The translations under genes were made by a program, and so were the position numbers. 64,000 bases of DNA from Gymnopus androsaceus JB14 (taxonomy: Eukaryota; Basidiomycota; Agaricomycetes; Agaricales; Omphalotaceae). Shown in pieces: positions 57,690 through 64,000 of the stretch. Under the pieces are notes generated by a model, which saw only the letters and a program-made list of their open reading frames with translations, ran no database searches and had not been told where the DNA came from. The DNA is taken from positions 62,001 through 126,000 of the forward strand of contig ML769528.1 of assembly GCA_009733575.1 (NCBI GenBank). Reading direction: 5' to 3'. How positions within the stretch are numbered: the stretch's first letter is position 1; each line of letters opens with the position of its first letter.

Positions 57690-57912
57690 GCTAACTGGAT
57701 GAATCCAGTCAACGTTTTACTGGACGAGTCCAGTAAATGCAGAATTCCAGCGTTAAGAAAGACAGAGCGTATACGGATAGAAAAGACGTAGCGCTTAATG
57801 TGATAAAGTTGATCCCGCTTCGAGCGCTAGCGCCTAACTCTCTTCTCAACTATCATCAAGACCGCGAACAACCTCAGCCCCTGCCCTTTACTGGACTCGT
57901 CCAGTAGAGTTT
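57690..57912. repeat. Three CTGGA(N4)TCCAG dyads
   Basis: CTGGATGAATCCAG at about 57695, TACTGGACGAGTCCAGTA at about 57719 and TACTGGACTCGTCCAGTA at about 57889. The last two are inverted copies of each other. Confidence 0.5.
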
Positions 57913-60330
57913 GGAGCGCTAACTAACTGGCACTCGTCCGTCCACGCTGCAAACGGTCGTCAAGTCCGGTCTTTTCCCAACTCATAATGCCCAAGTACGT
58001 GTCTTTCAGCGTACAGAACATTGAACAGTGGGCGTAAGTTTTTCAGGTTCCTGATCCGAGGAAGAATTCGAGACTAATGACATCTTTTTCATAGAATCGA
58101 CCTCGCATGGGATATCATCGCAAGGTTTGGACCCATGCACAAAGACCTCCCTGTGGCGTTCTTCTCGGGATTTCTCAAAAGTAGCATTAAATGAGGGTAA
58201 ACATTGGTATGTCCTTACGTTCTGTCTCTTCTCTTCCAGCTGACAACCTCTCTTCAGCTCCCTCCTCCGTGCACGCCTCGATTCCCTTTCAACGCCGTAC
58301 GGCTCTCTCCCCGTCCACGCCTCCCTCTGGGAATCTGCCTCCCATACCTCCGCTTCCCTCCTCTTCCGTCTCGCAATCATCTTTGCTTCTGTAGGGAGCG
58401 GCAGGACTTTCTTAGGGGGCAATTTTATTTGGTTCGGTATGTTGATTCGCTATTCTTTGAGATTACCAAGTAAACAATAACTATTTAGATGGCAAGTCGT
58501 TCAGGAAATCGGGCAACGTTCTCTTCTGTAAACAATTCTCGAGGAAGCGGACGATATCACGCCCATAGTCGAGTCGACCTCTTCTGAACTCCCAGCTTGT
58601 GCTGCTCTCCTACACCACACGCTAACGGAAACCGCAGTTCTTCACTGTGCCCTCTCCTCTAACCCTCCTCTTACATCTTCGAATCCCATATCTGGTCCCT
58701 TTCCTGTACCCGTCCCAACGAACCAGGCAACGACTCAGGCTCCCCCAACTTGCCGTGTTACGAACCAAAAACAGGAAAGGTTTTGTTCCTCCCTGGCGCT
58801 GTGGAGACGTTTTCTTCACCGCGTCTGCAGCTTTATGGCCGTTGATGCAGTTGATTCAGGGTTCCGCTCATGATGGACGATGTTGCTATTGAGGACGAGA
58901 CTGCAGAAGTACGGCAATCACCGTCAAGCCACCTTCCTTTACGACCGTCACGACCTCTAGCCCTTTCGCTCCCCTTCTCCCTGTTGTAGGTTGTCAATGA
59001 CCGTCGTCGACTCAGTTGGCCGGATGCACCATGTTATTGGTTCTGAGTACGTTCCATCCCTTCTTAACTATTATCTTGAGTAAATTGATGACCGTTAGCT
59101 AGATATCGCATCTGAAGCCTCAGTAATCCAACAGCTTCGACTTTCGTGGATCCAACGACGAAGAGCTAGAGGCCAATGAAGCCTCAAATCCACTCTTATT
59201 CCAACGCTATCCATCTGAGCACGCCATACTATCTGCCTCTGGACGTTCTTGTGGAATACTACGATTACCAACTCCCCCAGCCAACAATTTCTGCCTTTGA
59301 AATGTTCATTTAAGGCACCTCTTCGGTATCGCCTTCCACGGCTTTTCTTCGACTCTCATCAGTAATATCTCCACCGGAACCACCTTCCTGACCTCCCAAG
59401 CTTGATCCTCTTCGCCCGACCCTGGATCCGTTTCTCGAGATTGCCGGCACACGTATTCCACTTGTACGTGCCAGGTCGGGAACGTCGAATCAAAATCTCG
59501 AGCTGTTGTATGAACTACACGCCACTTCTCTCCTTCCAACTACCACCGTCCAATTGATCAAATCAAGCCATTTCCTTTACCGCCAATTACGACAATACGA
59601 TTTGGATTACGTGGGTTAGCATGAGGGAACAGATGGATGTAGGGAGGAAAGCGACGGTCGACGGCTGGAAGATCTTCATGCGGCTAGTAACCGGGAATTC
59701 GAGAGAAGGGATATCCGTGCAGAACCCTGGGTTGCACACATTATACTGCATGACATCGATTTATTCCTTCCGTTCTATCGACTGACGCGCTCTGCTCAGG
59801 ACAACGATGGAGCCAGAGCAAGAGACCAGAGCGTGTTGAACCCTAAGCTGCTTTTCGACATTAGAGCGTATTTGCAGCCGTCTTTGTCTCGACGAAAACG
59901 TGACCAATTGTAGCGGACTTCTCGTCGCCGTCTCGAAAACACGTTTGGCGAATTCCCGGGGTGCAAATACGCTCTACTCCACATCTCATGCTCAGCGTTC
60001 ACTTTACCGAGCACCATCAAACGATCGTGCGCCCTTGGAACGTCCAACGCTTCTTTCTTTACCAGTTCTACGACCTTGACCTCTTGCCTCTTTGCCTGCC
60101 TTTCTCCCTACCTTCTCCGAGTCAGGTGGGAGAAGATACTCCGCACGGTATGACTACGGTACGATACGCTTTGGCTTTCCCTTTACGAGCGCACTGTTTC
60201 TGTTTTTCCGTTTCGCTTACTAAGTCGATCGTATGATCGACTTACATACCTAGTTGTCGACTTGGATTCGGGTCATTCTTTCTATACAATTAGCTTCGGC
60301 TGTATACACATTCAGACCACTATAATAGTC
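57913..60330. other. Intergenic, no supported gene
   Basis: Several frames (for example 58422-58006 minus, Arg/Glu-rich, starting MPPKKVLPLP) are open but unrecognised. At 59590-60000 repeated fragments such as GCGTATTTGCA and its inverse are visible. No gene is claimed. Confidence 0.35.
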
Positions 60331-60354
60331 CCGCGATAAGCTAGCAAGGCGCGC
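60331..60354. repeat. 24-bp fragment of dispersed repeat R1
   Basis: CCGCGATAAGCTAGCAAGGC plus GCGC matches the start of the R1 copies at 47764 and 48774. Confidence 0.6.
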
Positions 60355-60554
60355 GCATCGCTTTTCAGAGGACATTGTCTTTATTCAGGCTACTTCAAAA
60401 TAATTTATATTTATTTGGGAATGAAGCAATGGATGAATAGTATTTACTTGATGTCCGGTCAAAGTTGAAACCGATTCTAGGCCAATTCAGAAATTCAGAC
60501 TTCAGAATCGCCGTAGAATCAAAACCTGAATCAAGCGCTTTGACCGTACCTATT

Positions 60555-61722
60555 ATGCCGACTCTCACGCCTCCCAGAAGCAGAGATTGGTACTCTCCTA
60601 CCAATCTCTCCATCATGTTCGACGACTTTAACAACAACTTTGGTGTGTCATTCCTCAGTTATTTACTGTTTTCTTCTCACAAGCATTAGGCGGGTATAGC
60701 ACACCAGTAATCCAAACCGCAACTTGTGATCATGATGTCAGATTTCAGGATCCTGACCGTAAAGATGAGCTCGGGTCGACTACAGCAAAGCCGAAGACAA
60801 ACGAGGGAAAAACGAAAGCAAACGCTCCGTTACACTTCTCGAACTTGAATGCTGAACAGGCAGAAGAACTGAGGGAACAGTTTGAAAAGTGCCTTTGGGT
60901 GCGAGAGACCGAAAACGACGCATTAATGCGTGTCAAAAAAGAGCAGTGTGGCACCAGTCTTTCCAGTAAGCTAAACATCTTCCTCTTGGTTGTTTTCTAA
61001 TTGTTTTACTAGCTCTCAAACCGATAAATGCCCAGTTAACTCCGGCTGGTTCGGGAACAGGTTCCGCCCTTCGTCTCCTCATGCACGAAGCTGTCAACGA
61101 AGAGAAATCACAGCTTGAGCAAGAAGTGCTGAAATGGCGGCAGCAGCTCGAAGAGATGCAAAAGGTCCTCGAAGAAAAGGAACAAAGAGGTGCGTTGTGG
61201 TTGTCTTTTTGCTCTCAAATATATCGCTGATTCATGGATCGTAGTCGATGAATTAAATTATGAGCTCCAGGCGACAAAGCACAACTACCAGACGCTGCTG
61301 GATGAGTGGGCAGTTCAACGACCTCGCTTGCAGGTCATTCGACTCTACGAGGAGTTTACACATCTATATGTCACAGGGATCGAGTCGCAACCTGGGCTAT
61401 ATGGTGATGACTGGAAATTTAGATGTGTATTTACCTATGGCGGAGAAAAGTTTCTGACAGGTCCCACAGACAGTCAGTGTCGGTCTTGTCTTTCTCACCT
61501 ATATTCCTGAATATTCTCATAGGCCTGTCCTTCACCTTAGCTACTCATTCGGAGAAGGTAGAGAACGATGAATCCCAAAGAATGATGCACTATGAACCCG
61601 TCCAGTTAGACGAGATGACTACCAGGTCATTGGGGCATCTTGATCGTCCATTTTTTTTTGAACGAGATCAATTACCCTTATTCCTTGGCTCAATCTACAA
61701 TACCTTAGAAGAAGCTTCATAG
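60555..61722 (+). CDS. Monopolin Csm1/Pcs1-like kinetochore protein
   Basis: Five exons (60555-60642, 60690-60965, 61013-61189, 61245-61472, 61523-61722) join in frame over introns of 47-55 nt, giving about 320 residues. After a short N-terminal part come a heptad-like coiled coil (EEKSQLEQEVLKWRQQLEEM) and a globular end: RLYEEFTHLYVTGIE, then SLSFTLATHSEK, YEPVQLDE and ERDQLPLFLGSIYNTLEE. This is the arrangement of the Csm1/Pcs1 family, which dimerises through the coiled coil and clamps microtubule attachment sites at kinetochores. The N-terminus is short for the family; the frame is open upstream to 60465, so the start may be earlier. No stops. Confidence 0.65.
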
Positions 61723-62092
61723 ACTGACGGAGGCAACAAGGATACAGACATGATCATATATGGATTTTGTACTGCACATAGTAACAGAAGTAAAGTTAGA
61801 GTTTGGGATTTTGAAGGGTGTCGTCTGATGACAATGACATTGTGAACCGGGAGAAATGAGCTAAGTCTGGACGGCTTCTCTTTTGTGTTTGTGAGCAAAA
61901 GAGGTGCTTTTCAAAAGGTTACTGCAGCTGGAATCGGACTGGAATGATTTCTTCCTCACCTCTCCCTTCATCTCTCGCCAACGTTCAAACTCAACATTCA
62001 GTGTTCTTTTTTTCAGCCGCGAGGTCACAACTTGAAGAGGCGCTATACAAATATAAGCGCTCTCAATCTCAAACCACCACCAGTCCGAACAT

Positions 62093-62126
62093 GGATTTAT
62101 TGGGCGTTCAACGCCTAATAAATCCA
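62093..62126. repeat. 34-bp near-perfect palindrome
   Basis: GGATTTATTGGGCGTT is followed directly by CAACGCCTAATAAATCC. One mismatch separates the arms. Confidence 0.6.
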
Positions 62127-62927
62127 GTAGTTTCTTTCGTCTACTCGCCTCGTACTCACCTACCAATGCACGTTCTGCACTCGTCTCATTATCATCCGGT
62201 GACTACCTGGCAAAATAGAACGCCAGAGGAATGCCCAGTTCAAGGAACTGCATTCCCGAGCCGTTCAAGAAAGCTCGAGAAAATTAGAATGCTTGCAGAT
62301 GCTCGTAAAAAGTATCTTTTGGATATTGTTCTCGAGTTATGTTCTGGATTTTCACCTAATTGTCTGCTTCACTGACAGTTTAGCTGTAGTCAGAAAGTGT
62401 GTGAGGTTGGCGCAGGACCCGGAGTTGAAGGTTTATTGGGGAGTGTGGGCTGACACACGAAAAGGTTACAAAATTCTGCTCGGCAGAATTGTGACCTAAT
62501 ACAGAACAATTTAGGAAAGGTTTTGATTGAGTTGAATATTTGACTGAAAAAATCTTATTCATGCAAATATATAAATTACCTAAGAAGTTCTAATTCAGGC
62601 CAGGTTTCAAGTCTAAAAAAAGTGCGACCAAATAATAAGGTATCATGTTCAGTGAAATTTGTACTAAATGTTTGCGTTTTGATATCCAAAACAACTCAAA
62701 TGAATCATTGTATTTTCGAAAATACAAAAAGTATTGTGAATGTTAAGTATTCAATATAGCATAAAAGTCCATTGAAATGGGAGCATTCATCAGCTTGTTC
62801 AGTTATTAGAAAAAGGTAGCTAAATTATGAACTATCAGTGTCATCGAAAGAACGCTCCTGCGTCACCAGGGAGACGCAAGCATCAGCAAAACCTGTATGT
62901 TGCCAGAGCAGTTGGAGCATTGAATTG

Positions 62928-62974
62928 GTGCTCTGGAGTGCTCTGGAGTGCTCTGGCGTGCTCTGACTGCTCTG
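62928..62974. repeat. 10-bp tandem repeat GTGCTCTGGA
   Basis: Four consecutive TGCTCTGGAG-type units, the last two diverged, followed by GCTCTGAC. Confidence 0.7.
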
Positions 62975-63136
62975 ACAGCCTCGGAGCAGTCCAAGCTGTC
63001 AGAACTGTCAGACTTGGAGCTGATTTGGAATGATGGGCTGATTAGCGGAATGATTTCTTGAAAAGTATTTATAAATTTTCGACCACGACATAAGAGTAGT
63101 ATAGAAACAAAACACTGGTACAGAATGATCCATCGC

Positions 63137-63182
63137 TTAGTCTACTACTACTAGTAGTAATACTATTATAGACTATAGGCTC
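63137..63182. repeat. Short palindrome after the Plavaka-type stop
   Basis: TTAGTCTACTACTACTAGTA and its inverse (TACTATTATAGACTA) fold on each other just 3' of the gene. Either a transposon end structure or a 3' processing signal is possible. Confidence 0.35.
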
Positions 63183-63184
63183 TA

Positions 63185-64000
63185 CTAGCACGGTGAAGTA
63201 AGACAAGGATCACCTTTATCAAGGGCATAGTACATCTCTTTGTTAAATTCCTTGTTTAAGAGAAACTGTTTACTGTAATAGAAACTTGTACATTCCGTTA
63301 AAGCTGGATTTGCTGGCCCAACGATGTAAGGAACAACATTTGCTATTGAACGAAATTGGGAAAGAGGAATTATGTCCCCTAGAGGGGTGCCGTTGCTTCT
63401 AGTTGCTCTTTGAAGCATGTAGCATCCACTGGGATAATCGGGATTATGAGGAGGCCAAGCCTGATAGGTAGGAAGGTGTTGATAATGAGGAGGAGGAGGT
63501 GGTTGATTTACAACAATGAAGCGTTCACAGTAAGCCAAGAATTTATGCGTTCCCCTATGGGGTAGGCAAGGCTTCTTTGGTTGTCGTACGGTGAAGATGA
63601 ATTTGATCACTAAAATGCAATGGCCTCATAAGATACTTTTCAGTCAATCAAGAGAGATACAAGGAAGAGAGATAGTAATACCTTCAAGAGAACTTCTTGG
63701 CCATAGAAACTTGGGGTCAACATTGACAATAGTGCAGTCCTGCCTTCCGTACTTCCATAATTTATCTGGAGGCTGAGCATAGATGGTATGACTGTCAGTA
63801 ACTAGGTCAAGGTCGTAGTAGGTTTTTGTTTGAATCCTAACTCTGGACCAGACTTTAACCTGATGGAAAGGAAGTAAGGATTCAGGATTCCCAGAACGTC
63901 TTCCTCCTACTGTAAAAGATGTTACCCCGCGTTCAACCCTGTCCAGGTAGTCCCTCAAAGCACCTCTGAGATCTGGGATGCAGAAAGCGACTGCTATATC
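63185..64000 (-). CDS. Plavaka-type transposase, C-terminal end (partial)
   Basis: The frame enters from the right edge, with a visible segment from 63958: FHQVKVWSRVRIQ, DSHTIYAQPPDK, and then a 72-nt intron (63610-63681, GTATTA...TTTAG) kept in phase. The last exon reads FLAYCERFIVV, TPLGDIIPLSQFRSIANVVP and KQFLLNKEFNKEMYYAL, with the stop at 63185. I know this ordered set (VWxxVRIQ, QPPxxxxxGxxD, GDIIPLxxIRxxVxLVP, FxLNxFxDKExFxAL) as the C-terminal part of Plavaka-group CACTA-like transposases in Agaricomycetes. The catalytic region lies outside the window. No stop interrupts the visible part. Confidence 0.7.

Larger units (their letters stand above)
61723..63184. other. Intergenic, no supported gene
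   Basis: A plus-strand frame at 61944-62375 has no recognisable domain. Contains the palindrome at 62093-62126 and the 10-bp repeat at 62928-62974. Confidence 0.35.

Overview
The window looks like a transposon-rich accessory stretch of a basidiomycete (Agaricomycete-type) genome. The evidence is short introns of about 45-72 nt with GTRNGT donors, CTAAC-like branch points and YAG acceptors, plus several families expanded in that class: a FunK1-type protein kinase, a CxC2 cysteine-cluster protein of the KDZ transposase type, a Plavaka-type transposase end, chromodomain Ty3/gypsy elements and a pogo-like DDE_1 transposase. All family names come from recognising motifs by eye; no database search was possible.

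Layout. 1-1515: an F-box/LRR-like gene on the minus strand, running off the left edge. 1.5-11 kb: gene-poor DNA with a foldback MITE (2519-2793), an aspartic-protease relic, AT-rich tandem repeats and a truncated Ty1/copia element (3' LTR 8797-9113 plus an RNase H fragment). 11.2-17.8 kb: a 6.6-kb Ty3/gypsy element with 1.35-kb LTRs and a perfect 5-bp target duplication. It has lost protease, RT and RNase H and carries a spliced antisense gene between integrase and the 3' LTR. It sits inside a DDE_1 transposase reading frame, whose two halves rejoin in frame when the element is removed. 18.8-25.4 kb: a second, nearly complete Ty3/gypsy element (gag, pol, chromodomain) with 458-bp LTRs and four nonsense mutations. 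25.4-30.8 kb: mostly relics, including a broken GH31 alpha-glucosidase gene.

30.86-44.83 kb is the most unusual part. A unit of about 14 kb is bounded by inverted repeats of about 55 bp, each followed inward by about 400 bp packed with palindromic GTTTAAC/GTTGAAC motifs, the architecture expected of transposase-binding subterminal arrays. It holds seven gene models: two large spliced hypothetical genes, a CxC2/KDZ-like gene that lacks the KDZ catalytic core, three small minus-strand genes that look intact, and one small plus-strand gene. No catalytic transposase is recognisable inside, so it may be a non-autonomous or previously undescribed large TIR element.

44.8-64 kb: dispersed repeats and a minisatellite (47.6-49.2 kb), a hypothetical gene with one stop, a degenerate Ser/Pro-rich gene, a stray glycogen-debranching-enzyme fragment, an apparently intact five-exon FunK1 kinase gene (54968-57386), a monopolin Csm1/Pcs1-like gene (60555-61722), and the 3' end of a Plavaka-type transposase gene running off the right edge.

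A theme across the window is CpG decay. The two LTR pairs differ almost only by transitions at CpG sites, and many gene models are interrupted by a single in-frame TGA where CGA (Arg) would restore the frame. This suggests cytosine methylation acting on the repeated DNA, while the FunK1 and Csm1-like genes show no such stops.
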